Source: Rallus limicola
Lineage: Eukaryota; Chordata; Aves; Gruiformes; Rallidae
Assembly (NCBI GenBank): GCA_022605955.1
Contig: JAKCOZ010000001.1
Location: 23,304,146 to 23,368,145, forward strand
Length of the DNA stretch: 64,000 nucleotides
Direction: 5' to 3'
A model generated the notes under the pieces. The model was given only the letters and a program-made list of their open reading frames with translations. It made no database searches and was not told the DNA's origin. Of the stretch, positions 1 through 13,200 are shown one piece after another. Position 1 is the stretch's first letter. The number at the start of each line of letters is the position of its first letter. A program made the translations under genes and the position numbers.

Positions 1-1206
1 GAACAAAACTCCTGGTTTGAAACAACTGGAAAGTTTCTCTGTTTGCCTGCTAAATCACTTTTTCCATGTTTATGAAGCTTTAATATTTTGAGCTGCAGCT
101 GCTTCCACACCAACCTGCCTCATAAGGAGCATTTGTGATGCCTTTCTGACTGCAGCTGGAGCAGCCAGTGGGCATTCACACAGGCTTACTTTGGCTGTGG
201 TTGAGTTCAGGAGAATGAACTGCAGCAGCTGATGGCTCACCAGAGTCCCTTGTCTATGGAGGAAGAAGCATGACTGTTCTCAGTCCCCAGGGTACAATGT
301 CAGTCTGGGTGAGGTGGAATTAGTATTTGCTGAAAATAAACATTTCCACTTGGATGTGGATGAGATGTAGAACAGAAACTATGTTATGAGAAACTGAAGA
401 AAATGAAACACAAGTTTCCCATGATTATCTTCTAGTCCACTTGTGCTGCCCCCAGTACATATTCCTGCTGTGGCTTGGGATGCCATGGTTTGCAAAGAGT
501 ATATTGGGACTAGCTGGTGGCTTACTGCCATTGCACAGCTTAGTTACACAGGTTATCGAGAGAGGCTTTGGCTGTAATGAACATGCTGATGTGCCAGACT
601 GGCTTCCTCAAGTCTGGGACTGGAACTTTCAGATAGACTGTCGGCAACAGCTTGACAGCCTGGTGTCCCAGCCCCGTCAGTGGGGCAAGCCAGATGTCTT
701 CCAGGCTTTGCTCAGCTGTGACTGTCTCTTTTCCTGCTCTTCCGCATCGTGAAATGAACTTGGGTCCCATAATCTGGTCCTCAGTGGCTGGCATCTTGCT
801 CTTGCTCCCAGGTGACAATGGTCTTGGACAGGCTGTCCCCCACTGCCAATAGTGTTTCTGTCTCCGCTCAGACTGTGCAGTCCAGCAGATCCTAGAGGCA
901 GCTCTGTTGCTAAGAGAAGTAATTTGAGTGGGTTGCATGCTAGCTTTCAGTCTGAAATGTCATCTCTGAGGCATAATCTTTTATTTAGCTAAATATAGTA
1001 GTAAGAAAAGCCACAGTGGGAGTAGTCGGGGCAGTATTCTCTGTAGCCTTGTTTAGCAGACTGTAAAGCAGTTAAAGCTTTGCCTGTAGCAGAGCAGAAG
1101 GAGAGGGAAACCTGTCCATTTATGGAGAAGTCATCCTTGTATCCTTCTATTAAGATTTCTAAAATGTGTGCTGTGGGTTTTCACACTGTTAATTTCTCTT
1201 TTCTAG
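1..1206 (+). other. CREB3L2: CREB3L2 intron, 3' part
   Basis: Intron sequence upstream of the first visible exon. It ends in a good pyrimidine tract and a TTTCTAG acceptor at 1206. The open frame at 441-752 and its antisense partner at 540-938 show no recognisable protein similarity and no flanking splice logic, so I treat them as chance. The exons encoding the activation domain are not present here. Confidence 0.8.
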
Positions 1207-1294
1207 ATGAAACCACTGAGCCAGAAAGTTCTTCCAGAGATTAAACTGGAGCCCCATGAAGTGGATCAGTTCCTGAACCTCTCTTCTAAGGAAG
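1207..1294 (+). CDS. CREB3L2: CREB3L2 exon a ([12 protein letters not shown] exon)
   Basis: Encodes 29 codons plus one base, ending with [22 protein letters not shown] fits the sumoylation consensus (hydrophobic-K-x-E), and the segment matches human CREB3L2 nearly residue for residue. Upstream of IKLE the bird exon is about four residues shorter than the human protein as I remember it. The donor GTCTGT keeps G at +1 and +5 but is otherwise weak. The exon happens to begin with ATG, but it is internal: a strong acceptor precedes it and family members extend far upstream. Confidence 0.88.
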
Positions 1295-4200
1295 GTCTGT
1301 TAATTACCCTCCTAAAATGCAGGAAGAGATGACCAGGATGCACAATTAATGTACTTTACCCTGATTAAATATTTGGCTTCCTCATTCACCATGTTAATCT
1401 TTAGGCTGAACCTGTTGCCTCCTAGGGATTCAACTCAGGCTGCTGAAGAGCCAGCCTCTCTCTGTCCCTTGTATGTGTTGTTTTTTTTTTTTTCTTCCTT
1501 GCTCATCACAAAGAAAATGATGTCTGTAGTATAGTAAGAATTGTACAGTTGCTGAAGGGAGCTTGAATCCTTAAAGTACAAGATTATTTAGGGTAGAAGA
1601 GAAATCAATTTGAGGAGACTTAATTAAGCATAGAGAGCCTGAAAAGCATAAGTGGAAACTTTAGTGTTTTAACCTCCGATACAAAAGTGACTTTATATGA
1701 AGTTAGGTCCATCTGCTTGTAGCACATTTGTTTTAGTAGAGTTTTTAAGAACCATCAGGATCCCTCTGTGCTAATCTGTAAATGAGGAAGGAGGAGCAAT
1801 GGACCCTACCCTGAAAGTTACACGTGGTTTTCTGGCACATAATGTATGAGCCCAAGAAAAGTTTGAAAGGGCCAAATATTTGTGCTGAAATTTGAGCAGT
1901 TAACTGCATCTCAGTTAGGAACACTTGATACTCTGTTAGGGAGTTAATTTGTGTAGGTAAGTAGAACTGCTCTGGGGAGAGAAGCAAGTGGTGTGGCAGG
2001 TGGAAAAAGGGAGGCTATATCTCAACCCAGGGCATAGATTCAGTTGCTCTATGTGTGCACTTAAGGGCCTTGCTGTTTTTCAAGTGTGTGTCATCTTCTG
2101 GGAACTACTAGAGTGAAGGTGCTAGAAAAAAACAGATCTCATGTATAATATAATACTTTTTTTGTTACTGTTTTTCTTCCTCCCCCACCACCCATTTGAT
2201 CTTTTCAACTCAGATTTGCAAAGTGTAACAGAAATGGAAGGTGGCAAAATTCAGCCTTCTGTCTTCCTACTCCTGATTCTCAATTCTGTAAATTTATCTC
2301 AGAAAAAAAATGACTTTGTTATGGACATCTGCTAAATTGTCCATGAAATATGAGTAGGTGAGACATTGCCCTGTTTTTCTTGGTCTGGACCAGTCTGGTC
2401 ATAAGTAGCACTCTGCTTGTCAATTTTAGCACAGGTTCTTTTGGCTGCAAGTGCAGTAGAAGTTAGGTTATGGCCCTGGAAAGCACAGTGTGAGAGAGCT
2501 TCCTGTGATGGTTGCCTGTGCTGCTCCTGCTCCTGCTCCATCAGTATATTAAAGCCTTCACTGTCACTAGGTTATCACTTCCTCTCAGTTGTGCCAAGCC
2601 AGGTCCTTAGTAGGTGGATTATTTCTCTCTTCCCTGTTCATGTAACACCTTGGATGTGATCCCTTCTCTTGAAAAATAGTGGCAATTTGTTTAATTCACA
2701 GCAAAGTTAGAAAAGACTGTTGTTTTTGGAGAGAAAGCTTCCTGTTCAGAGCCCCTTTTTTAATGTGGTTTCCCAGGGACAGGGAATTTACACTGAAGGG
2801 TTACACTGAAACCTCAAAGCATTTGGAGAAGCTGAAATGTAGGTAGAAATGACTGGAGCATATGCAGAGAGCCCTGATTTGTCTATTGAACCTATTGATA
2901 GCCCCTGCATTTCATTCCTCCTTTGCAGATCTGCATGCTTAGAAAATCTTGCAAGTTGCCATTTTTGTTTGATCCATGTTTTTAGCAGACAGTCCTGGTC
3001 TGGAAACTGGGTGGTGGTGGTAGTGGCAGCTCTTGTGGAATTTTAAATTAGCACCTCAAAACCTTGTGTTATAATGTCTCTCTTGCCATTTAGCAGTGGA
3101 TCCCCTGCATTTACCTCCAACCCCTCCTAGCAGCCATGGGAGTGACTCTGAAGGAGGGCAGAGCCCGGCTAGATCGCTCCCTCCTTCAAGCCCAATTCAG
3201 ATACAAGCCACAGCTAAAGTGGCATCGCGCACAGCTTCAGCGCTCTCCAATTCCCCCCTCCTGACTGCACCACATGTAAGTTGGGCTGACTTTTTCCAGC
3301 ATCTATCTATCTGATTCACTTTTCTTCTTCTTTTTTTTTTTTCTCTAATTATTGTTTTTGCCATGGATTTGCTAACTTTCTGTTGTTCTTTATATTAATC
3401 CATCTCTGGTCAAAACTGCACATCCAGTAATTCTTGCTCACTGTTCTGTTCCCACAGAGAACAGCGTGTGCCTCTCTTCTAAGTTGAGACAGGGTTCAGC
3501 AGTGTTACTAGGTTTCTCCCAGCATGGCTTGTGTTTTGCATTAGGGCACAGCCCTGATGGGTTAACCTGTCCCTGGTAGATCTGTATCTGTCGCCTTGTT
3601 GAAAGCAAGTGGTGTTCTTTAGGGAGGGATTTTCAACAGTGCTTCTCATTTGCCTCTTTCCCTGTTTGAGCAACCGTTTTACTTTTGGGCTTAGCCTGTG
3701 CAGAGCTGGGCTGAGAACAACTGTTTTGAGGGAACCCTGCCCCACAGGTTCAGGTCTTCCAATGGAAGCTACCTAAAAGGTTTTCCCTTTGCGTGCATGC
3801 CCAGTTTTAAGAGGCTGCTGTGTTAGTAAGCGGGGTCCTCTCTGAAGTGGGAGAGCTGCCATGCCTCTCTACCCTAACACCCTTTTTCTCCAGGGCTGTG
3901 TGCACTTACTGTTACACTATTTCATTTCTATCACACTTGCAGAAATTGCAGGGGACCGGCCCACTCATCCTGACAGAGGAGGAGAAGAGGACGCTGATAG
4001 CAGAGGGGTACCCAATCCCTACCAAACTGCCCCTGACGAAAGCAGAGGAGAAAGTCCTGAAGAAAATCCGCAGGAAAATAAAGAACAAGGTAAATGGTAG
4101 TTAGCTTTATGGAGTAATTCCTGCTCAGTTTAAAAAAACGCTGCAGCAATTCTGCAGTAATGGTCTGTGGTGCTCTTAATGCTGTAAGATGACTTTTAGT

Positions 4201-7200
4201 GAAGTGTTTTCCTTTGTTCCTAAACACATCCCTCAGATTGTCACTGTGAGGGTGTGCCCCTGCCTCGGTATTTATCTGAACACAGGAACAATAGAGTATT
4301 TAGCAAGGAGGGTATCAAGTTGCAGGTCCTTGGCTCCATTTAAAAAACAGTACAATCCTACCCTTATGGTAAGCAAGGACCTCTCTATTCTTTCTGTGGT
4401 GATGAAGGTGTTCTTTGCCACTGTTTGATGTTTTGAAATCTGACTCTGTATTTCAGTGCCTTAGTCTTTTGATCACTGAATTCCATGGTCTTTAAACGAA
4501 TGGTTGATATTAAGGTTGTGATATGCCCTTCAAGTCTTTTCTTTCTCCCAACATGGGGAAGAGCCTAGTCATAAGGAGGAAAGCATTTATTTACTGTTTT
4601 TTCCAGACTTAGGCCACTCCTGTGGTAAAAAAAACCCAAACAACAGACCAGAATTCTTAATATCTAATTGGGATTTTCCTTGTTGCAGTTTGTATTTGGT
4701 GCCTCTTCCCATTTTGCTGTATGCTTCTTAGAAGTAAGTCTCTGACAGAGCAGTAGGATTCCCTCCATAGCCATCTCTTCTTAAATCTGAACAAACTCAG
4801 CTGTCTCTGCTGTTCCTGATGTATCATGTGCTCCAGCATGCTTATTATAGCAGTGTTCCTCCTCAGGGCTTGCTTCTGTACATCCAGAGTATTTCTTTTA
4901 GAGCCACAAATGGTACGCTCTACTCAACTGTGGTCTTGCAGGCACTGAACAGAGGGAAAGAACCATTGCTCTTGACCTGATAGCTACAATTTTGTTAATG
5001 GATCTGTTTGGCTGCCATTGGTATGGGGGCATATTGCTGACTTAGGTTGGATTTGTTGTTCATCAGAACATGCAAGTCTCTTTCTCCAAAGCTGCTTTGT
5101 AGCACATGCATGAGCTGTTCCTCTCCCAGATGCAGGGCATTGTCCCAGGATCATATTTCAGTGTTTTTCCTAGGGTATTCTCTCCAGATGAATCTGATTT
5201 ACTTTTGAAGGTTAGTTCAGTACAAGTGGGGAATGATCTTTTTTTCCTGCTACAGAAGGAGCAGTCTTGCTTCAGGATGTGGAAAGGGACCAAGTCAGTG
5301 CTTCACTTACCAGGAATAGAAATGAGAACAGCACGGAGGCTTGAATGTGATAACGTCAGGGCTTTTTACCAGTTTATTAATTCATCTCTGATGCTTTTTT
5401 TTTTTTTTTCTATGCAAATGTTTAGTGGTTTGGGTTGGTTTTTTTTTTTTTCCCCTTTAGATCTCTGCCCAGGAAAGCAGAAGAAAAAAGAAAGAATACA
5501 TGGACAGCCTGGAAAAAAAGTAAGCCTCCCTCCTTCCTGTTACAAACGGGCCAATAGCACCAGTTGCTGGACTGGGAAGGGATCCAGCTGTTGATGCTGG
5601 GACTGTTTCGTGCACAGAGTGCCAGCTGCCATCTCGTGGTTGTGACTGAGAAAAGGCCCTTCGTGTGGCTTGTGCTGGGCTGCCGCATTCGTACCCGTGT
5701 CTACGTCCAGCTCCTTGCTAATATGCCGACAAAAGTCTTAAAGGCAAGATCCAGCTGCTGCCAGCCTCCCCGTCCTGCCGCTCTGCTGGCTTCGCGGGCG
5801 GGCAGGGTGCGAGGGAAGGAGGGTTCCCAGTGGATATGTGCTGTCTCCCAGTGCAGATGGAGACAGAAACAGGAAGTGGGTGAGTCAAGACTGCCTGGGA
5901 AAAGGAGCGGGCCTCAGGAAAACAACATGTGACCCGTTGGCTTCTTTTAGTGAGAAGGAGCCAAACCCCTAGTTAGTGATTTATATCCCGAGTTAATCTT
6001 TCTTCCAACAGGCAAGTACTCTAGTGTGTCGCTTACGCACTTCACCAGATGGATCTGTTAAACCCCTTGTACCATCTTTGGTGATATCCTTCATGTCGTT
6101 TCTTTTTTTTCCCCTTGTCTCTTTAAAGATGAGTCTTGCTTTCTCTGAGCTACTCTTGTGAAATTCCTTCATATGCATACAGATACCAAAGCTGTTTCCC
6201 TCTCCTTTCCTTCTTGAAGCTGTTCCAGCTGGTCATGTTTGTCTTTTTGGGAGTCTCGTGTTTTGACTTGGACCTCTTAGGTAGCATGTCATACGATAAT
6301 CAGCTTTAATTTAGGAGGTTTCCAGGGCCTGTGTGGAAATGAGCACTCTTGGAAATGGATCCTCCTGGCTTACTAACCTCCCTAATCTTGAAAGTCAAGG
6401 ATCTGATTTGAGAAGCGTGGCATTCCCTAAATTTCTTGGTGCCTCATCCTAGCACTCAACTCCTTTGCACAAAATGCTTGCTAACAACATAAATACAGCA
6501 TGTTCTGTGGCTCTCAGAGTACCTGTTCCATGGCCTGAGAAGGTCTGAGCAAGGTCTTTGCTGTTGCTATTTTGAGGGGTAAAACGTAGTTACAGCCCAT
6601 CCTGAATGAGCTGCACCTGCTGGGATGTAGTTGAGGACCATAAGCAGGTGCTCTGCAGATAGTAATATCTTTGAAAGGTCTTTAATGCCATGAAGTGTGG
6701 TTAAAGATTATGACTAAAGTTTTTTGGTGTGACTTTTTTTTAAATGCAGGCAAGATCATAGAGGTCTCTGTGAAGTTTAATAAAGGACTGACTTCTTTAT
6801 ATTCCTCTTTGTTTCCTATAGAGTTGAAACTTGCTCAAATGAAAACAGTGAGCTGCGTAAGAAGGTTGAAGTCCTAGAGAATACTAACAGGTAAGGTATG
6901 AAGGGGATAGAACAAAACTGCAGCGTGATGTTATAGTGAAAAGTGCAAATCTGGAAGTTAAGAGATGAATTGAAACATGAAGAATAGCTGTATCTGATCC
7001 GGTTAATATCAAAGAAGGATGAGGAATGCCAGTTGTCGTGACTGCAGTGCAATGTAAAGCATAGAGACTTTGATGTTGGGTCTTAAACTGTTTCCCTAGC
7101 CTGGGGTGTGCTTGAGAAACCTTTTAGCACTCTTCTTTCAGTTCGTCCACTGCCCAAGGGAACGTGGTTATTGATATATAACAAACAAAGTACTACAGCC

Positions 7201-10200
7201 CAACTCTCCAAATTGTCTTTATTTAGTGAAAGACTGTTTTGACAAGAGAGCTTAGCCTGCAGCAGGACATTTTCAGAAATTACAGTCATTATAATTTCTT
7301 TTGGACTACTAGATGTCCTCATAATTATTGTGTACCCTTCTAAGCACCTTGCACCCCAGAATTTTCTTCACCTGGAGAGGGGAAAATCAGCTTCTTGTTT
7401 CTTCATTTCTGAAGAAATGAGTAACTCAGTGGTGGCTTTCTCAAAGCATGTGTGGCAGAAAATGTTCAGTAGATGAGCTTTTAATCAGATGTTAGCTGAG
7501 AGTTGAGTGTCAGTCATGGCTTATGCTCAGTATGTTCTCAAAAGATGGCGACTTACAATGAGTAGGTACTGGATGAGCCCACTGTTAACACCTGCTAGTT
7601 AGAGGCCTTTGTAGTCATGGTTGAATATTACCATTGAACACAATGGTAGCACTGAAGTGTGGGAGGAGGCTGAGCTTTGAAGATAAGACCCAGGATCATG
7701 GAAAATGGCCCTAGAGCTTGTCTGGCAGCCAGTGTATTGCTAATTGAGTGGCATGTGTTGTTTCTAATCTCTGGATCAAATCTCTAATTTCACAGAGCCA
7801 GACCCTGTAGCACTGTAATTTGCTGGAGAGTCTCCCACACACTGCTCATGCATAAAGACATCTGCTGCTTGTTTGAAGAGAGCCAAGCCATTTCTCTGCC
7901 TCCTGTGTCTTCCTCCAGGGTTTTACATAAAAGAACCAGGAATTGTTGTGTAGGTGTGGAGTTAGGGTATTCTCTCCAAGGATCAGTCTCAAGAGGTGCT
8001 GCTGTAAGGAAAGGTGCAGCTGTGGATGAACCATTTAGGGGCAGTGTGTTGTCTAAATCTACAGTTGTTGTCGCCAGTTCAACGAAATTTGGCCAGCAGT
8101 ATTCATCTTGAAGTTGTAGTGGATGCAGTCCACTACAACTTCGTTGGTATTCTCTGTCCTTTTAGACAGGACCTTTAGCCTCTTCTTTATTATTTGATTA
8201 TCCTAAATACTCTATAAAAGTATTTAGCTAAGTGATATTATCTCCAAATCCTTCGTACCCTAGGCATGTGAGATGAGCTGCATTGTTTTCTTCCCTGTGC
8301 AATAGCACTGATAGTGATTTGTCATCTCCTGCAGGGAAGCAGATGTTCCTGACCCTCTGCACGGAAATTCTTGTAATTCATGGCAGTGTTGTTTTGGCTA
8401 TATAGTTACAAACTGTACCTAAAATCTGTTAAGACTTCAAATTGAAATACTGAGAAATTTGTAAAAGTGCCTGCTTTCATCAAGCCTGAATGTACCACCT
8501 TACGGGTTTTTTCTCCTTAACCTTAAAGAGCCCCTTTTCTTATTTAGTGTGTAATTGTGCAGCTGTCTCAGAGAATGGTTTAAAGTACATTATCCACTTC
8601 CTGCAGTGATTTAAAAATGTCTGGTTTCCTCGCTGGTATTTGCACAGAGCCTTGATGTGACATCCAGAAACTGTCCAAATGCTTCAGGACTTGCCTTCAC
8701 AGCAACCTGTAGCTGGTGCTTCCAGCTCCTTGATACAGTCAGATATCAAAGTTCAAAGCAGGTGTGGTCAAAGTTAAGCAATGTCAGTTTATTCTTGGAT
8801 GCCCACATCTAAATGTTAGGACTTTTTTTTCTCAAAGTTCCTAGCACAGAGTCATGCACACATGTATATCATTTAATACGCCCAAAGCAGAGCCCCAGCT
8901 GACTTCAGTTGCAACTTTGAGTGTTCAGTGCAGTAAAAATTGACAATGTCATTGAAGGTCTTGTCTAAAAATAGATCTACAAACATCAGAGCTGTTCTTT
9001 TGTGGTGAAAAATTGTAAGAGTGGAAGAAAGATAATGGGAAAATAAGACCTGTGATTACATATTAACATGGTTATGCATTCAGTGTGAGTGAAGATAAAG
9101 TTGGGTTTTTACCTTGTTGGATAATTGGGCTAGAGCTGCTTACCAGAAAGTTGATGTACATGTATGTGCTGTCAGTCAGTATCGTGTTTTTATAGTCTGG
9201 TTGGAATCAAGAGGAATTGAAGGGCAAATTCCAAAATGTACAACTACTGAACAGCAGAGTTTCCCTTTAGTGTGTGCAATCAGTTTTTTAGAGCATGTCA
9301 TTCTATATATAGAACACGTTTTGCACAGATACATACCTAAGGCTTCAGGGAAACCCTACTTGCCTTTCAAAACCTGGCTTCAAACCATGGAAACGCTAGA
9401 ACTGCTTCTGGTGAGAGCATTTCTACATTTGTCTCAGAAACATGAAAAAATGGAGAGGAGTCTTCCCTGAGAGCCTGTTTTAGCTTGAAATTCTGGAGAT
9501 ACAAAGAGGTGTCATGTAAAAGGTGCAAGTGTGGTCAAAACCGTTGCATCCAGAGGCATCTCCCTTGATGTCTGTGCATCTTAAAAGCAAGGCAGGAGGC
9601 TGGGGATCAAGATGCAGGGGAGGTTTTAGTTCTCATTACTCTGAGTGGGTGACTGCAGAATTTTTGGCATCTTTAGTATTAGAACACTAGCATATGCTTC
9701 CTCTCCTAATTTATGTGACTAAGTCCCTTAAAAGAAACTCATCCAAGTTCTTTTCTAGGCAGTTTTCTCAAAACCAAGGAAGTGTATTATTACATGCATA
9801 TCTGTAAGGTCTTGTAGCCACAGTTGTGACAGGCTCTCGTTGGTTTCTGTACCATCTGAACATGTGGGGTACTGCTCTCTTAAAAAGCAAAGGGCCTGAA
9901 AAGAAACTGGCATCAGGAGTTGAACTGAATTGTGCCAGTCACTGAGAAGGCTTGATCCATTCCTGTTTTGGCACTGGGACAGAAGGCAGAAACTGCCAGT
10001 GATTGAATATAGTCTCCGGCACCAGTGCTGTCTAGCTGGGAGCCATGGCTCTGTGGGCTTAAAACCAGTATTGAGACAGTTAGTGCCACATGTGACATCC
10101 AAGAAGTAGTTTTGCTTTTCAGTTCTGTCAAGTCTGTATTTATAAATAAACTGATCATCATTCCTGGAGAAATGCTAGACATAGGATCCATAGGTTGAGT

Positions 10201-13200
10201 GTCACGCATGCCCTGTGCATGTAAGTAGCTGTTAGAACTGCTCCTGTGGAGTAACGGCCAGCAAGTTGTATAGATCTCTACTCTGACAGGCACCTTAAAG
10301 ACAGTGGCTTTAGAAATCAAATTGCCATTCTTCCATTTCTCCTGCTCCTGCACAAGCTATTGAAAGGTCATCTAAAGAACAAGTTGCACATCAATCTGAC
10401 CCACCAAAGGTTTATTGGCACCAAAGCTGCCAGACTTCACTGATTTGCATGGCTGTTCCTTGATTTGAGACTGGCAAGGCCATTTTACCAAGTTATTTTC
10501 AAGGAGTGAAGCATCTGGGTTTAAGTTGCAGTAAGATATGTTGTACTTCAAACCACCTTTATAATAGCTGACAAAGTGTGGCAGCCCTGGAGTGACTCCC
10601 TTTTTTTTTTTTTTTCGAAGCAGCAGGACAGTGTTTTTACTCTGGAAATCTTTGATGAAAAATGGATGATTTTTTTCTTAATAATTCAAATGAGGAAAAA
10701 ATGCAGACTTTTTTTCTCCTTTCAGGTACTCTGGTCTTTTAGTGAAAACCTTACTTTGGGATTTGCTTTCTTTCCTACAGATAGGATGGGCAGAGAAAGA
10801 ATCTGTAGAGTTCGAAGACAGAGTAATTTTTTCTCTCTCTATCAAAATTAGGGGTTTTTTCCTCACAAAGTAGATAAAGTCTCTGAAAAATGGTTATCAA
10901 AATAACCAGTGTTTGGTGTCCCATAGAAGTTGTCTGGTTTTGTTCAATCAGTGTTGTATTTTAAACAAGGAAGGATCAAGGAAGCCTCCCAGGTGGCTAT
11001 GTTCTGGAGGTACAGATTTCCTTTCCTGGAATCAGAGGGGAAGCCTTGTCTTGTTCATTATGCTGGTAGTGAAAGGGACTCTTCTGAAGATGAATACACA
11101 AATGTGCACATGAAAACAAGACATCACAGGCAGAGTGAATTTGCTGGCAGAGTGTGGAAGGGAGAGCAGGAGTCTTCAGTCACTTTACAGCTTTCCTATG
11201 AGGTGCTTCCATTGGCAGGGAAAAGCGTGAAAGCACGTTCACGCCTCCTACAGAGGTGACCCTCTAATTGAATATCCCTGGGAAACGTGTCAGACAGCGA
11301 AAATAATCCCTGTGGGTGCAAACCCCCTTAATGCAGGCTGCTTTGGGACTGCATTTTCTTCTGTTAGGACTTGGACAGAGGCAGCATGTTCCTCTAAAAG
11401 CATCCGTGGCCTCCTTGCTGCTAGTTAGAGGGAGCATCTTCTTTTCACCTTAAGTTCCTGTTCTACAGACTGGAGAGCTGCTCCTTTTCTCTCCTAGTCC
11501 AGATCGTACCTGCAGCCAGCCAGTAACAACAAAGGCAGCTTTGGCATGGGAAAGGGGATGTTTTGACCAGTCTTCCAGTGATTCCAAATTCTAGTAGAGA
11601 ACAAAAGCACCAAGGAGTGCCCTGTTTTGGTAGTAGTGACAGGGTAAACTGGCATCATCTCTGAACAAACTTGTTTCTTGCTCTTAGTTTGAAAATACAC
11701 TTGCAGCCTGTCAGCTCCCAACACTGAATCTTTGTCTGCTGAGAAAAAGACAGTAGCTCTGCTCAAACAGAAATGTCTTGGGGGAGAAAGGCATGGAGGT
11801 AGTTGGTAAATAAGGTGGGCGATGAACCCTTTGGGTACAGAAGACTTCAGAATACCTGCCTAATTATCGTTTCCAGAAAGAGAGAGTTTTGGAATCAGCT
11901 TTCTGGGCCCACTCTGCCTAGTGGGCTTTTTAAATTGGACACAAAAAAGGCAGAGATGAGCAAAATGAGGAGAATTGCCTCCTCTCTGTAGATTTCCTCA
12001 GCAGCCATTAGCGGTTTTCTCACTGACGCCTCCACAAAAAGTGCTGAGAACCATCAGCATTTCAAGCAAGTCTCTGTGAACCTCTGCAGCGTAGTGGATG
12101 GGAGGAGGAGTTGGGCAAAGATGCAGAAGGGAGCAGGGAGTTAGGATGGTCTCATTTATGTGATGGCCAGTGTTTTCATCTCTTAATTTGCCTGTGGTCT
12201 CTTTAATAGTGAATAAAGGACTGAATTAGATAAATAACTTTCTTTTTTAAAATACTGAGTTGCAGGATAAACCGTGCTCTCAAGAGTGTGCAAGACAATC
12301 CTTCCTTAATAAGTTTAGGAGGATCTGCTGGCCCAAATGAATCTGTGCTATGATCATACCTTGTGCTTGTTTCAGAATGCATTCCTGAAGTCCTTGATTT
12401 CATTAAACTCTAATTAGCAGTGAGCATTGATGATTAAAAAAATCTCTAATAATAGACAGACGAGTGTATATTGAGCTGTGAAGGCACCTCTGGGTCTGTC
12501 CTACAATTAGCTTTTAGCCAGTTTAATCTTAAAATAATCCTTCTATTTTCTCTGACATCCTAACCTTGCCTCTTGCTTTAGCATTTGACGTCACAGCCTC
12601 CGAAGTGGTTGCCTGGAGTTTTGAGTGGGTTACCCTCTGCAATAGGTGGTGAGACTTGCAGGAGAAATAAAAAGGAAAAATGGCAACAGACAGCAGAGTT
12701 AACATCCTGATGCAAAAGTGTACTATATTTGACTGGGTCGAGGACAAGTATTTGGGCTATTCCCGATCTGCTGAAAAGCTGTGATGGAAACAAAATACAA
12801 ACTGCTGTGAAAACCTTCCAGCAGTCATTCTTTGAAATAATTTCCCATGTAAATTACTCATATCCTAACTGTAGTCATTGATGATCGTACAGCAAATGAG
12901 TAACAACCAGAAAGACAGAATACCTTCCTGGTCTGTTGGCTCCAACCAGAACAAAATCGCCATCATGGTGCGGACCTCAGATAGACACAGTTGCAGTAGC
13001 CACTTCAGCCATCTGTGATTTTTATCAATTCCTGGAGGATTTAGCAAAGAGCAGTAAAGTGCTTTATTTAATATTTGAATTTATGAGAAATGAAGTCTGT
13101 TCTTGTGTCTAGCTTTAAGACCTTAGCTTTGAAAACCATCCAGCATGTGGTCCAAGCTACTGTGCAGCAGGCTTTCAGAAAAAGGAGGTAGCTGTATACC

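Noticed and set aside
441..752. 103-codon open frame upstream of the first CREB3L2 exon
   Set aside because: Does not resemble the CREB3L2 activation domain or any family I know; not bounded by good splice sites.
3820..4104. 94-codon open frame covering exon c with 41 extra N-terminal residues
   Set aside because: The extra residues are intron b-c read-through; the acceptor at 3942 gives a perfect join to exon b.
5412..5419. POU octamer ATGCAAAT near CREB3L2 exon d
   Set aside because: A single 8-mer expected by chance about twice in the window counting both strands.
5106..5594. 162-codon open frame spanning CREB3L2 exon d
   Set aside because: It reads exon d in a different frame from the conserved bZIP sequence and runs through CR1 relic and intron.
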